Shown here: positions 11,601 through 24,280 of the stretch, piece by piece
Layout of the letters: each line of letters begins with the position of its first letter
How positions within the stretch are numbered: position 1 is the first letter of the stretch
NCBI GenBank assembly: GCA_020466095.1
Contig: CM035806.1
Location: 145,571,420-145,635,419, forward strand
DNA from: Chlorops oryzae
Lineage: Eukaryota > Arthropoda > Insecta > Diptera > Chloropidae
Reading direction: 5' to 3'
DNA length: 64,000 nt
The notes under the pieces: generated by a model
What the model saw: the letters and a program-made list of their open reading frames with translations, nothing else
Databases searched by the model: none
Told to the model about the DNA's origin: nothing
Translations under genes and position numbers: made by a program

Positions 11601-14373
11601 TAAAGCAGTACCTACCACCGTATATGTAGATAAATAAATAAAAGTTTAAACAAGTAAGAAAGCTAAAGTCGGTCAAGCCCGACTTTGAAATACCCAGCGT
11701 CCCGACATTATGAGCGCACTATGTTTTGCTTCTCTATATGTGGGCGGGCCACATAAATTTTTTTCCTACACCTTTCATTCGCCTTGGTCAATCTATGTTG
11801 CGAATTTGAAGCTTCTACGCCTTTTACTTCACAAGTTACGATAAGCCCTTATTTGTGGGCGTGGCTCGAGGAGGACGGCGTCCATTTTTTTCCAGGATAT
11901 GTCCCTTTTCGTAGTTTGCCAGTACACCAAATATCAATGGAATGTGTTGAGTGGTTCGCAAGTTACAAGCATTTTACTGAAAACACAATTATATTCATTT
12001 GTGGGCGGATGTCTCCCATTTTTACTTAGGATCATACTCGGACCCCGATATACATGTGTGCCAAATTTCGACTTCATTGGTTCAGCCGTTTCGGTAGGAG
12101 ATCCGACCACGGACGGACGGACAGACGGACATGTCTAAATCGATTCAGTTTTTGATCCTGATCATTTCTATATATATTTGTCTATATCTCCGGAGCTTAA
12201 TTATCCCTGTTACAAGATTCGCACAAAACTAATATACCCCGCTTACGCTGGGTATAAAAATTGACTCCGTTCAGTTGTCTTTATTTTTTCTAAATGGATA
12301 AATTCTTTAAAGCGAAGAGGAATTAAATAATGTTTAACTCTATGTACCATGAAGGCGTCTGAACCTGTTTCTGCTTTAAAATAATTCATTAATTTACAAA
12401 AAAAAAAAAAAAAATCCTCATTTGCCGTATCTAACAGATGTTTCGGGAAAAATTCGCATATGGGATACCGTCAATAAGGAGCACATTTTGAAGAATGAAT
12501 TCCAACCGATTGGCGGTCCGATTAAGGATATCGCCTGGTCGCAGGATAACCAACGCATAGTCATCGTCGGCGAGGGTCGGGAACGTTTCGGTCATGTCTT
12601 TATGGCAGAAACGGGAACGTCTGTGGGTGAAATAAGCGGACAATCGAAATCAATTAACTCATGTGATTTTCGTCCAGCACGTCCTTTCCGTATTGTAACA
12701 GGTGAGTTTTTTTTTTTTCTTTTCTTTGCTTTTCTTGTTAACGTAGGGGGGGAATGTAAGGAATATTAATCCATTAATCCAATTTTAAACTCGAAATTAC
12801 TTCAAATTGACAGGTAGCGAAGACAATACCATCGCAGTTTTTGAAGGTCCTCCATTCAAATTCAAAATGACCAAGCAGGAACACTCGCGTTTCGTTCAAG
12901 CGGTTCGATATTCACCCGATGGAAAATACTTTGCCTCGGCTGGTTTCGATGGTAAAGTTTTTCTGTATGATGGTGCAAGTAGTGATCTTGTCGGTGAGGT
13001 TGGAAGTCCAGCGCATAAGGGCGGTGTCTATGCGGTGGCATGGAAGCCTGATAGCACACAGCTGTTAACATGTTCTGGCGATAAAACCTGTCGATTGTGG
13101 AATGTTGAAACTCGTGAAATGATCAGCGAATTCGTACTCGGGACAATGGTCGATGACCAGCAGGTGTCGTGTTTATGGCAAGGCGAACACCTTCTAACAG
13201 TTTCACTTTCGGGCAATATAACCTATTTGAATGTCGATGATCCATCGAAGCCAGTTCGCGTTGTGAAGGGTCATAACAAGCCAATCACAGTGCTCGGACT
13301 GAGTGACGATCGCAGCACTATTTACACTGGAAGTCATGACGGTGTCGTTGTCAATTGGAATTCGGGCAACGGAGTCAACGATCGCGTCGCTGGAACTGGA
13401 CACGGCAATCAGGTAATGTCAATCAAAATGTCATCCAATGAAGTCGTTGATCAATAACACAATCCATTGTATATTTGTTTTTTTTTTTTTGTTTTGCTCA
13501 TGAAGATAAATGGGATTGCAGCTTGGGGAGACTTTGTGTACACGTGCGGTATCGACGATAGCCTACGTCAGATAAGCATCGAAGGTAACACTTACACGGA
13601 CTTTGTTGTCAAACTCAACTGCCAACCGCGTGGTCTAGCGATCCTCCGAAATGAGAACATCATTGCTCTGGCATGCGTGCGTGAGCTTACTCTTGTGCAA
13701 AACGGTACCAAAGTCCATTGTTTGCCCATCAAATACGAATCAAGCTCGATTTCGGCTAATGCTGACACATTGGAAGTGGCTGTCGGAGGCGATGATCAAA
13801 AACTTCGCGTTTACAAGCTGAATGGTGGAAACAGTCTGGAATTAAAAATTGAGCTCTGTCATCTGGGTGCCGTCACCGATTGCGCTTATTCACCAGACAA
13901 TAAGTACTTAGTTGCTTGCGATTCACATCGAAAAGTTATTCTCTACACAGTCGAGGAGTATAAAGTGAGTAAAGACACACAGCCTACATAAGTTTCTCAC
14001 ATTTCATAGAGAAATTTTCTTCATCTCTTACCATTTATCTTCATATTAGCCCGCTCATAACAAGGAATGGGGCTTCCATAATGCACGTGTCAATACTGTT
14101 GCATGGTCTCCGAACTCGTTGTTGGTAGCTAGTGGTTCGTTGGACACAACAATTATTATTTGGTCTGTGACCAATCCCAGCAAGCATACTATCATCAAAA
14201 GTACGTTCTACACCTCTTTAAATTACTGATTGAATGATTTTTCAATGCGTTTTTTTTTTTTAGATGCTCATCCCCAATCGCAAATTACGCGTTTGGTCTG
14301 GCTTGATAACAATACTGTGATCTCCACTGGTCAAGATTGCAATACCAAAGTCTGGAAAGTCGAAAGTATCTAA
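8459..14373 (+). CDS. flr: Actin-interacting protein 1 / WDR1 (flare)
   Basis: Eight exons join in frame: 8459-8492, 8730-8851, 9854-9944, 12438-12701, 12814-13412, 13506-13964, 14050-14200 and 14264-14373, giving 609 aa. AIP1/WDR1 cooperates with cofilin to disassemble F-actin; Drosophila flare mutants have misshapen wing hairs. The N-terminus [20 protein letters not shown] and phrases such as [26 protein letters not shown] and the C-terminus [15 protein letters not shown] match the family throughout. Repeated blades ending W/Y-D or LWN indicate the two seven-bladed WD propellers. Exon 1 encodes only a short glutamine-rich [11 protein letters not shown], so alternative first exons are possible. 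The third intron (2.5 kb) has been enlarged by repeats. Exon phases agree at every join, so confidence is high. Confidence 0.95.
8852..9853. other. flr intron 2
   Basis: About 1 kb of AT-rich DNA with poly(T) tracts between the RNIE and NPAIADV coding exons. Open frames at 9191-9621 are low-complexity phenylalanine-rich or chance. I see no nested gene. Confidence 0.6.
11148..11257. repeat. 110-bp palindromic MITE in flr intron 3
   Basis: Left arm CTATTCACAAAGGCTGCTAA and onward pairs with the right arm ending AGCAGACCTTGTGAATAG. The arms are about 35 bp with few mismatches, separated by about 40 bp. It is a hairpin-forming, non-coding transposon relic. Confidence 0.65.
11650..12260. mobile_element. 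Dispersed repeat with GGACGGACAGACGGACATG motif
   Basis: The ends carry complementary TACCCAGCGT (near 11691) and ACGCTGGGTA (12245-12254). The interior contains TTCAGCCGTTTCGGTAGGAG followed by runs of GGACGGACAGACGGACATG. A second, diverged copy lies at 43845-44400. This motif is familiar from high-copy dipteran interspersed repeats; I cannot assign the superfamily. The two open frames inside are chance. Confidence 0.55.
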
Positions 14374-16100
14374 AATTTAAGACGAAAGCTCGCTCACCTG
14401 CCAATAATGTCAATAATTTAATGAAAAAAAAAAAAAAAGCTTTCTGAATCAGAGAAGCTTTTACAACAAAAAATTCAATGAAACATACTCTTCCGGTGAA
14501 ACAACGAAGTATGGGTACAAGAACGAATGATCAGAAAAATGCGTCGACAGAGGGAGCTACTTACAAATTAAATTAACAAACAATTAAAAAAAAAAAAAAA
14601 CAAAAAGAGAAACAACTTATTTTTCTACTGCTAACTAGAGTTTATCAAAATTTTCTTTTGCTTTGAAAACTATAGTTTATTTTTTCTTCCTTTTTCCTTG
14701 TTTTTATTTTCATTTTTGTTGAATATTTATTCCTTACATATCTATGTTCCTTTTTTTTTTTTTTTGCGTTAAGATTTGTATTTATCGTATAAACTATTGC
14801 ATTTCAATCTGTTTAGCTACATGTTTTGATATCCATTTACTCATTGCGAATAAAAAATATTCAAGATTGTCAATATAAAGAAATTGTATATCCAGATTAC
14901 CACAGCCTATGGGCTTATATGCCGTATGTTCATGACAGTTTGTAAAACACAAAAGCTCTTATTAATCATTGCCTTCACGCTCCTATCTAACTGTTAGCCA
15001 AAGAAGGAAAAACGTTTAAAAACGGATAACATTTTCATATGGGACCCATGTCTGTTTCTTCGCATCCCAACCGAAGCCGAACTAAATGTTTTTCTGTAAG
15101 TTTTCCCTCAACACGTCGAAAGTAGAACTTACAATTATGTTGATGGGGCAACAATTGATCAAAACGAGAACTAAAAACCAACAGTATCAATGCCCTTTGA
15201 TGGGATAATCATTTTGAGTGTGGATGCAACTGGAATGTTCTATAGTTTATTGATTGAAAGATAACTTTCATCGCATCATAGTAGACTTGCATTGAAGAAA
15301 AGGCATTTTTGTACAAGCTTCCAAATGCAACAATGAGAAATCGCATAGGCTGTCCATTATCTTTTGACTTCTTACCTTCGTAGAATTTATTAATATTCTC
15401 AGGCTAATGTTATCCGCTTTTAATTTGTTGCATATACTTCGTCTTCGGACCTACACAAAATAGTTCGTCTCGGACATACACAAAATAGTTCCTTTTTTGT
15501 TGTTGTTTAGAAAATTCCATTGAATTTTTCGTCTTGCGGCTAAGAGGAAAGCAACGAGAATTTTCGAAATTAGCTGGCGAAACTCGTGTTTACAAATTTT
15601 CAATTTCATCTTAAGAACTTTTTGGCTAGGGCCGCAGCTTGAACGGAATTGATGGCAGGACTGAAGGGGTTAGATGGAGGGCGTATGTACAACTTATCAA
15701 AGGTAAACGCTGAACATAATTTCATATTAATTTGGAAAAAAAGTGACAATTCGAGTAAATTCTGCTTTGAAATAGGTACGTTCAATTAATATTGATCATT
15801 CTCCTTTCCTTACTGGATGGCTGCCCTGACTGTGGGATAAAACTTTTACAAAAGATTGGTTGATATAAACAGCCTCGAATATATCGAAAAATCTTGCCTT
15901 AATCGGTTAAAACCTTATTTTATTTTATATTTATTATGAGGTAAATCTACGAGAATCAATATCGTGATATATAAATGTGATACACGGTGTTGTCTCTCTC
16001 TCTCTCTCTCTCTCTCTTCTTTCATGCTCGCTAATTCTCTTTCGGCCACAAATTTGGTGTGACAAAAATGCTGTGAACTCGCCAAGAAGCAACCGAAAAA
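14374..16100. other. flr 3' UTR and intergenic DNA
   Basis: The sequence after the flr stop is AT-rich with several poly(A) and poly(T) tracts. AATAAA-type signals near 14850 (GAATAAAAAAT) could end the flr transcript. No other coding potential is seen. Confidence 0.5.
15990..16018. repeat. (TC)n microsatellite
   Basis: A run of about 13 TC dinucleotides borders the GC-richer island that follows. On the other strand this is (GA)n, the kind of sequence bound by GAGA factor and CLAMP in flies. Confidence 0.8.
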
Positions 16101-16129
16101 ATGCTTTAGTGCTGCGAAACAGGCAGAGG

Positions 16130-17331
16130 CCGGGTTAGACCAAACCAATAAAAATGATGAGAATTTTGCGCGATGGACAACAGCTCGGAGAGTCGATGCC
16201 AATGGCCAGGCGACGGAGCAGTACGTTTCAACAAGCTCGCCGCATGCTGTTGCTGCTGCTGTCGCCGCTGCCGAGTGTTGGACGACGCGCCGTTCATACG
16301 GACAGCAGACTGATCGCAAGAGCAATAACGAGCGGCCAGAACAGAACAGGGCATAGCAGACCAGACCGACCACACACTTTCGGTAGGGTCCATCCATACG
16401 CGGACCGCCAATCTTTTCAGGCGACGTTTCCGTGTCCGTTGCAACAGTTTTTTTTTTTCTCACAGACAGACCATCAAAATTGCAGTTCAAATCGCGCGCG
16501 CTGGAACCCCAAGAATCATAAAAACGGTACTAATTCAGAACAAAAAAAAAAAAAATAAAAAAAATAAAAATAATAAAAACAACAAGAGAAGTAAAAAGTG
16601 AATTTTCCAAAAAGAAAAATAATTGATAATGTTCGATTTTATCATAAAATATAAAATATCACCCGAATGCACATGCTTCCCAAAGTGTTGATCTAAACTG
16701 TTCGCTGTTCGGCGAGTAAAAAAAAAAAAGAAAATTAGAGATAAAAATCCCCCAAACATGCCTCATAATCTCTTTGAATATCTTTGATGGCGATTTGGCA
16801 ATTTCATCGCTTTCTCCTTTCGCCTTTCTCCAGTTCGGCAGGCTCAATTCGATGGCTCAACTATTAATAGCCAGCATGGCTGGGCTGGATTTATTTTATT
16901 TTCGGATTTTTTCGGACAACTGCGTAAAAATGAGATGTCGCTAAATATTTTGCACTTAAAAAAAAAATTTTTTTTCCATATTTTTTTTTTTTTTTTTTGT
17001 GCTTCAATATTTTTCCTTCATTATTTTCATTAGAAGCTCTTTTCTGGTGTTTGCTGTCTTATTGCCTTGTTCGCGGTGTTTTTGTTGTTCTTGTTGTTGC
17101 TGATAGTGTGATTTTTGTTTTTGTTTTGGTTGTTGGCTTTCCTTAGCTGGGATTTGGAAAATGCGAAAAATTATTTGGAGAACTACAAAAGAATCATTTG
17201 TTATCGCAGCGCAGCGTTAATAACACTTGCTGGGAAAGTGTTTTCCCGGAACTGTGTGGGATCGAACGTTGACCAATAGGTCTGAGTACTGTGTGCGGTA
17301 AAAACTTATGAAGACGCGGCTAGTAAGTGCT
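16130..17331 (+). promoter_or_regulatory. GC-richer island and candidate 5' untranslated exon(s)
   Basis: 16140-16440 is distinctly GC- and CpG-richer than the surrounding AT-rich DNA. At 17325 a strong donor (GGCTA|GTAAGT) closes a stretch of unique, non-repetitive sequence beginning about 17200. Open frames here on both strands (e.g. 15915-16490 minus) look like shadows of composition. I infer a promoter with a non-coding first exon, perhaps for the BTB zinc-finger gene, whose start-codon exon has a good acceptor at 26620. RNA evidence would be needed to link them. Confidence 0.25.
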
Positions 17332-18160
17332 TAGAGTGTATACGAAAGAAAATTGAAAAAAATTATAACTATATGTATAAGCATATGTACCTATATACAT
17401 ATATGTATGTATATACTGACAATGATAAAGAAAAGTGCTGCAAAATTAAAATGGAAAAAGATATAAAATTTTTAAAAACTAACTTCTATACGATTGAGAA
17501 TCCCCCAAAACGCCAAGGTGGAGGGTTGAGGTTAAATAAAAAAAAAGTTTTTATGACAAAAAATTAATCAACGAACCTAAACCTTCACTAAAGACTATAC
17601 TATAGACTATATTGAGGGTAAAATTAGCGTCCTTGGTTCTCCGGACGGGCAGTATAGTTTAATACGATCATTTTTCTAGAGCTCCAGAAATTTTTATATC
17701 CTTTCAATGATCGTCCTGTCCAATCTAATTAAATCAAAATAATCTCTCTCTCTCTCTCTCTCTCTCTAGTAATTTTTTTCTTTCTCTCTCACTCTCACGG
17801 TATCGTATCCAGGCATCTAGGCACCGTCAAAATGAGTCGCCATTTTTTGCCTTGTTTTCTTTTTGTTTTTTTGAATTTTTTTGTTTTGTTTTTGTCTTTC
17901 TTTTTTTTTTTTTTTTTTTTGCATTTTTTCGTCTATCAACTATGCACTCTCCGAAATGGCATGAGTTTTCGTTTGACTGCACCAAAAGAATAGTAGTGCA
18001 TCGTGTAATCTGAAGTGAAAATATCTTTCACACCAGTGTCACAGTGTCCGACTAATAAGAACAACAACAAAAACAAACGGCAATGGCAGCTACAACATCA
18101 ATCTTATTACACCGCAACACTAACCGTACATTACGGTACATAATTATACATACATACTCA

Positions 18161-18191
<31 letters not shown>

Positions 18192-18308
18192 TACATAATC
18201 ACAACACACAACAGTACTCGCAGACATAGAGAACTGTACTTAGATTTGTACCCGACCGGACGAACCTACAAATATAAATCACAAATCGCAATTGGAACAT
18301 TCTCATAG

Positions 18309-18339
<31 letters not shown>

Positions 18340-19525
18340 ATTCAATTGGAATTGAGGAAAACCCTCTAAATTTAATTTCAGCCATCTAGCTGTTGTGTTG
18401 TAGTTGTTGTTTTTCTCTTACAAATCCTCTCCTATTCTCCTTTTTATTGTCATTTGAATTGTATCGCTGTTCTTTTTTTTTTTTTCTTTATTATGCATCC
18501 CATGATGAAGATGGGGAAGTTGTTGGCGCTTTCTCAGCTTCTTAATTTTCTATTATTCGGAAAAAAACCAAAAAAAAAAAAAAAAAATACCCCCTCCGAA
18601 AGGAAGCAGTTGGAAATGTTCTCAATACAGCATATTATAACAAAACAAAAATATAAAAAAAAAACAAAAATTCAAAAAAAATCGCAAAAAAAATAAAAGA
18701 AGGTGAAAAACTTTTCTTTTACAGATTGCACGAAAATTAGGAAAATTCCCATTCGAAATCCAATTTAACCGGTAAAAATAGCCCGCGGAGAAAAATTATC
18801 ATCATGCATTGTATTGTTGTTAGTGTAATGGACGCTTACAAACGGTAATACCAACATCACTGATAAAAGAGAAAGCAACGTTTATAAGAAATAGAAAATA
18901 AATAAAAAAAAAAAAATGAAGAAAAAAAGAAGAGGAAAAAGAAAATGCAAATTGCATTGAACACGCGAATTCATACGCCCAAAGTCCTCCGAATGTGATG
19001 CATTTTCCAATAACGTGCCCACATGTACATACATCAATGTATAACAGCGCGCGCGTGTGTGTGTGTATGTGTGTGTGTGTGTTCTCATGTGAATACACGT
19101 GTTCCTGTGTATGTGTGCGTATTTATTTAATTTCTTATTAGAAAATTGAACTTAGCCAAATAGATAAATAGCAATTGATGTAGCTGACGAACGATTGCGC
19201 TTGAAAATCTGGTATCACAACATGATTAAGAGTTAGAGGATACGCTTTCCCACAAATCCTTTCGAAAAAGAAATGTACATTTTTCCTTTAAAAAAGGCAA
19301 TGGACTCTCTTCTTTCCTCATGTTACTTTCGAATCGATCTACATACATACATACATACATACGTTTCAAAACTGAAAATATTCCAGCAAAAATTTGATAC
19401 ATATGTATGTACAATGGATATGACCGTGTGTGTGTTCGCCTTTCAACTCTTTTCGCCCCATTAATTTGCCTAGTAACAATAGAAACTATCTTTGATACAT
19501 TGCCGTTCTGATTCGTTTGTAAATA
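17332..19525. other. Microsatellite-rich non-coding DNA
   Basis: Contains (TC)n at 17743-17767, (AC)n at 18168-18191, a poly(A) tract at 18317-18341 and (GT)n at 19053-19081. Open frames here are translations of these simple repeats. No gene is supported. Confidence 0.6.
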
Positions 19526-19908
19526 CCCTGCAGGAAATGTCAATAGTGAATCTATACTCTTTCACTACTGACTGCGTCAACAGTACTACTGACCAGTTAT
19601 ACCCGTCGCAATGCTTTGCGTTATTGACATTTAACATTGAGTTGTCATTGAATGTCAACAGTAGACCGAAAATCTATTGACGAATTATTGACGTCGGTAG
19701 GTACTATTATGTAGACAAAAAGGAGTACTCTTTCGCTTTATAAGGAGACACGTTGTTGACATGGTCAATATAGATGAACTATTCCTCTTGACAGTACAGT
19801 TTCTATAATGACACCGCCCGTAAATACTGTTGACGTTGGAACTAGTCCTCTTGTCTATATTGACGTCAATATAGACATGGGCCATATGGCGACAGGCTTC
19901 CTGCAGGG
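19526..19908 (+). mobile_element. 383-bp MITE with CCCTGCAGGAA termini, copy 1
   Basis: The element starts CCCTGCAGGAA and ends TTCCTGCAGGG, flanked on both sides by TA. A second copy lies in inverted orientation at 20994-21362. The interior holds the perfect 24-bp palindrome GTCTATATTGAC/GTCAATATAGAC centred on TGACGTCA, and about ten GTCAA/TTGAC motifs. No transposase frame is present. Confidence 0.75.
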
Positions 19909-20029
19909 TAGTAAGTACCTCCGGATTTTAAAGAGATCATTCAAAGATAATGATACTGATAATGTCCCTTCCACAAAACACCCCTTGATTGGAAATATAT
20001 ACAAGTATATGTATATTTATACATATATA

Positions 20030-20809
20030 CAGTAGAACCTCAGAGGTAAGAACCACTTTTTTTCTAATTTCTCCAATCTTCTCATTTCTGGAAATTTCCT
20101 GTTTTCATTACTAATATTTTATTTGAAAGTAACTTAAGACGGCCTCTGTGCCGTAGTAGGTTGTGATGCCAACTTACGAAGCGAGCGGCTCTGGCTTCAA
20201 CTCCCAGCTAAGGTCGTGGATGTTTGTGTCATTTTTTCTGTTTCTGTTTTCTTTGTTCTCCCATTAATCGTGGTATCATCATGTGAAGCCTAACTGTGTC
20301 ACCCAACCTTAATGGTGGCAGCCACACTAACCTAAGCCGACCTAACCTAACATTCGATAATTTCGCGAAATGGGATCGATATGTTTGCTCGAAAGTCCAG
20401 TCCTTCTTTTTGTTAGCATCACCGTATAAAATTATTGACGCTTTTAATGGGTTTTTAATAATTAACATCGGAACTGCCATGAATTTAATCGATTTCGCTG
20501 TAATTTCATGCAGTATTTTATATTTTTAAAACTTCAATTTTACTATCCAAAGATAAGGCGTTTTTTTTTTTTACATCTGTTCGAAATTCTTTTTTCTCAT
20601 GCATAAGGGGCTGTCTATTAATTACGTAAGGAAGATTTTGACCATTTTTGAACCCCGCTCCTCCCCCACGTAAGCATACATAAGAAAAAAATTGAAAAAT
20701 TAGAACTGCAGGTTGTTGTAGTTTCAGAGGTGGCAATACAATGGAATGACCGGTTGGAATTTCTGGACAGTTGGAATTTGTGAGGGTTCTAATTTCGGAG
20801 GTTCTACTG
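20030..20809. mobile_element. Pogo-like MITE (CAGTAGAACCTC ends)
   Basis: Terminal inverted repeats CAGTAGAACCTC...GAGGTTCTACTG are flanked by TATA on both sides, consistent with insertion at TA by the Tc1/mariner-pogo group. The 780-bp interior has no transposase frame and contains a tRNA-like module. Confidence 0.75.
20139..20353 (+). mobile_element. Possible tRNA-derived SINE nested in the pogo-like MITE
   Basis: GGCCTCTGTGCCGTAGTAGG resembles a Pol III A box region, and GGCTTCAACTCCC about 35 bp further on resembles a B box (consensus GGTTCGANTCC). The segment ends in AACCTAACCTAAC-type sequence. Flanking duplications are not clear, so the call is tentative. Confidence 0.35.
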
Positions 20810-20993
20810 TATATGCATATATGAATGTATAATTATAATAATAATAATAATAGCCCCTGAAGTGCTTTCTGTACATTTCACATCCATACATATGTACTTT
20901 ACCTCTCTACGAAGGTGCTTCTAAGTCGAAATTCCCGGAGAAATAAAGGAGGAACAATTTTATTCATTGCGATGGACTCGAAGTATGTACATA

Positions 20994-21362
20994 CCCTGCA
21001 GGAAGCCTGTCGCCATATGGCCCCATGTCTATATTGACGTCAATATAGACAAGAGAACTAGTTCCAACGTCAACAGTATTTATAGGCGGTGTCATTAAAG
21101 AAACTGTACTGTCAAAAGGTATAGTTCATCTTTATTGACCATGTCAACAACATGTCTCCTTATAAAGCGGAAGAGTACTCCATTTTGTCTATATAATAGT
21201 ACCGACGTCAATAGTTTTTCCGTCTACTGTTGACATTCAATGACAACTCAATGTTAAATGTCAATAACGCAAAGCATTGCGACGGGTATAACTGGTCAGT
21301 AGTACTGTTGACGCAGTCAGTAGAGAAAGAGTATAGATTCACTATTGACATTTCCTGCAGGG
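20994..21362 (-). mobile_element. MITE with CCCTGCAGGAA termini, copy 2 (inverted)
   Basis: This is an inverted, high-identity copy of 19526-19908, with the same termini, TA flanks and TGACGTCA-centred palindrome. Together the two copies make an inverted repeat with arms of about 370 bp separated by about 1.1 kb. Confidence 0.75.
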
Positions 21363-24280
21363 TACATACAGACATATGTATGTAGTTGCCAGTAATTTTG
21401 ATGGCGCCCTCTTAAACGCGTTGTCCTGGAACGCATTGTCGCCTTATGAACATTTGAATGGGGCCGGCCGCTCAATAAATGGCTGCATAATTTGCATCGT
21501 CCTGCGAAATTCCTAGAATTCTATTCTACATATGCCAATGCTTGAGTGTGTGAGTGTGCGATCGGTCGCGCGCGCGTGCGTGTGTGTGTGTGTGTGCCTT
21601 TCGGTACTAAAATACCTTAGAAAGCTGATGAAAAGCCATAAGCTGAAAAGCCGAAAATCGAAAACGGAAAGTTGAAAGCTGAAAGCTGAAACACTGAACG
21701 AGAGACAATTGAAATGGAATTTGAAAATAGATTTTCGCCGTAATGAAAACCGAAAGAAAAAAAAAAATGTATATCTGCGATTTTTCCCTTCTCTGCTTCT
21801 GCCCAATGTTTCTTGTTGTATTTTTGTTTTGTTTTATGTAAACGAAAATGCGACAACAACAACAACAACAAAGTGACAGATTTTCTTGAATTTTTTCGCG
21901 CGCTCATCTCAGATAAATTTAATTTAATTGTCAGTTCAGATCAGTTCAGTTCATTTTATTTCATTTCATTTCAGTTTGGTACTTGGCCAGCCAGTATTGC
22001 CTTTTCTCTGGTACATGCTGGCATGGCTTGTGTGTGTGTGTGTGTGTGTGTGTATTTTCGTGTGTTTGTGTGTGTTTATTTGGAGGTATGGTTGTTTGCT
22101 TGCGTGTAGAATATATTTTTATACTTTTTGCGATCTTTGTGTCGAGCATGCTGAAAGTCTCTTCTTATCTAACGGAAAATCATCAAGAATTTCAAAATTT
22201 GACACATTTTCAATAAGTACTTACTTATTTATTCCAATATTTTGCTGGAGTTCAACTGGGCTCGATAGAGGGAATCGGAATTTTACACTCAAATTTAACT
22301 GCATACCTCAAGGCGAAATTTTATTCACCATCTTTCATGTCCGCTTATTATTGGTTTCGATAGAATGGCCCATGAGGATAAATAAAGAAAAAAATTAAAT
22401 TAAAAAAAAAAAAAATCATTCACCACGCTTCGACAGAATGTCTCATTATTGAATGACAAGTCCAAGTTCCATTCTTCACTTATGATCTCTTTCTGTTTTC
22501 TTTTATCACATTGTTTCCTCTTTTCAAATGTACCTAAAAATGTTTTTTTTTTCGGTTCTTTTGTTTTTTTTTTTCTTTGTATTAAGCGAAATCACGTTGT
22601 TGTCACCTGGCTAAAGCTGCTGACGCAACAACAACAAGTGTCCCAAATTACAAAAAAGCAAAAATTCAATAAATAAATAAATAAATAAAAATCAAAAGGA
22701 AAATATTCAACAGTGAAACAACAGTAGCACAAGTAACACGAGAAACAAAAATAAATCAATTCAAGTGAAATAAAATGAAAGCATGTTTGAGCTGTTTAAC
22801 ATTTAAATATCCACCATTTAAAAGTTTTAAATTTAAAAATTTAATTTTTGTCCTATAATAATTTCATAAAATACTGTGCATAAGTATCCCTCCTCATTTA
22901 ATATCACTTGGTAATATACAGGAAGCCGTATTTTGGTGACTCTTTTCCCTTGGATATGACAAAAATCTCTTTTTTTTCTGTTTTCTTTAGGAAAGTTATC
23001 ACTAAAAAATCCCTTGTAAACATTTGATATCATTTTTGGTTAAAGTAAAAATCGTCTCATACAAGAAATTTCTGGCACAGTGAATAAATATTTAGAAAAC
23101 TATAATATCTCATTGTAAAATGACTATAGATTTCTGAAGTTTTCGAATGAGGTGATAACGTGCTAAGTCATAACACTGACGTATCAATCAAATCTATGTT
23201 GAACAATGGAAAAACGTTATTTACGCGTGCACGAATCAATGATTCAATTATTGATCAGCTGTTAGAAAGCAAACTTGGGCTTACAGTTATTACAATGTTA
23301 AAAATTGAAGGAAAAACTACTTTGAAAACTTTAATGAACGCAACGAAAAAGCGTTAGATTTCGCGCAAAAATATTTAGCGCTAAAAGAATTCGCGCCGCG
23401 GGCTTCCAAAAGCGCTAGATCTAGCGCGAAAACGCTAAGTTGGCATCACTGCTTAAAATGGCTCGTTAAGTCCGGAGGCTGATTTAAAACAAGCCATGTT
23501 GGGGTTCGGGGGGACATGGAAGATACAGAAGAAGATTTCAGGGCGATGACAATATCACATCATTTGTTCTCTTTGTTCGTCTTCGACCTAACTGTACTGT
23601 TGTCCTACTCGACTGACCTTATAGCAAAAACGGGCTAAGCTTACACACTTAAGCACACTTAGGTGGAACATGTCTCGATCGTGCAAGGATTAAGGTCACG
23701 AAAACAATGTACACTTAAAAAAACTCTTGAGCGAGATATTTCCAAATCCGACGGAATGAAAGTCATTCAAATGAATTCTATCCTGGCCCACTTAAACTCC
23801 TCGATGCCTTGGTGCAGCCCGCTGGGAAAATTGTATATTCGTATAATCTTCTTACATGGAACCCACAAGGGTTAGGAAATACAAGCTATCGTGAGTTTTT
23901 AGTTGCCTTCCGAAACGCACCGACGCAGAAAATTATTCCGGAAGAGGTTTAAGGCATTACAAAACTATCCATCGAGATCATTTTCTCAACCCCCTTTGTA
24001 ACTCCGAACATTTCTAGGGGGGCTTGAAGCCCCAAAGTCACCCCCCGAATACGCTCATAGGTCCCTTTGATAGTATTCATCCTGAAAACAAATGTCCAGT
24101 CATTATTTCCCTCCAAATGCAAAACTACCCCGAGAAATGGTACTTTTTTTTCAAAAAATTCCTACAATTCTCACTGAATTCATGATTTCGGAAACGTATA
24201 TAAAGCAGTGAATTGAAGAAAATCTCAGTCATCTCAGTAGAGCTGGAGAACTATCGGAGGGTATATTTTCAAATTTGAAT
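21363..24280. other. Non-coding DNA with GT repeats
   Basis: (GT)n tracts lie at 21578-21596 and 22029-22052, with (CAA)n at 21854-21871. Degenerate tandem purine triplets such as AAAGCTGAAAGCTGAAA occur near 21670. 23340-23450 carries repeated GCGCTAGATCTAGCGCG-like palindromes. I see no coding exon. Confidence 0.5.

Noticed and set aside
11784..12138. 80-aa frames in flr intron 3
   Set aside because: They lie within a dispersed repeat and have no protein family character.
15915..16490. 191-aa minus-strand frame
   Set aside because: It includes translated (TC)n and lacks any family resemblance; overlapping frames on both strands reflect the GC-richer island.
20325..20352. CCTAA-like repeats resembling arthropod telomeric TTAGG
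   Set aside because: Only a few degenerate copies inside a repeat, and Diptera lack TTAGG telomeres.
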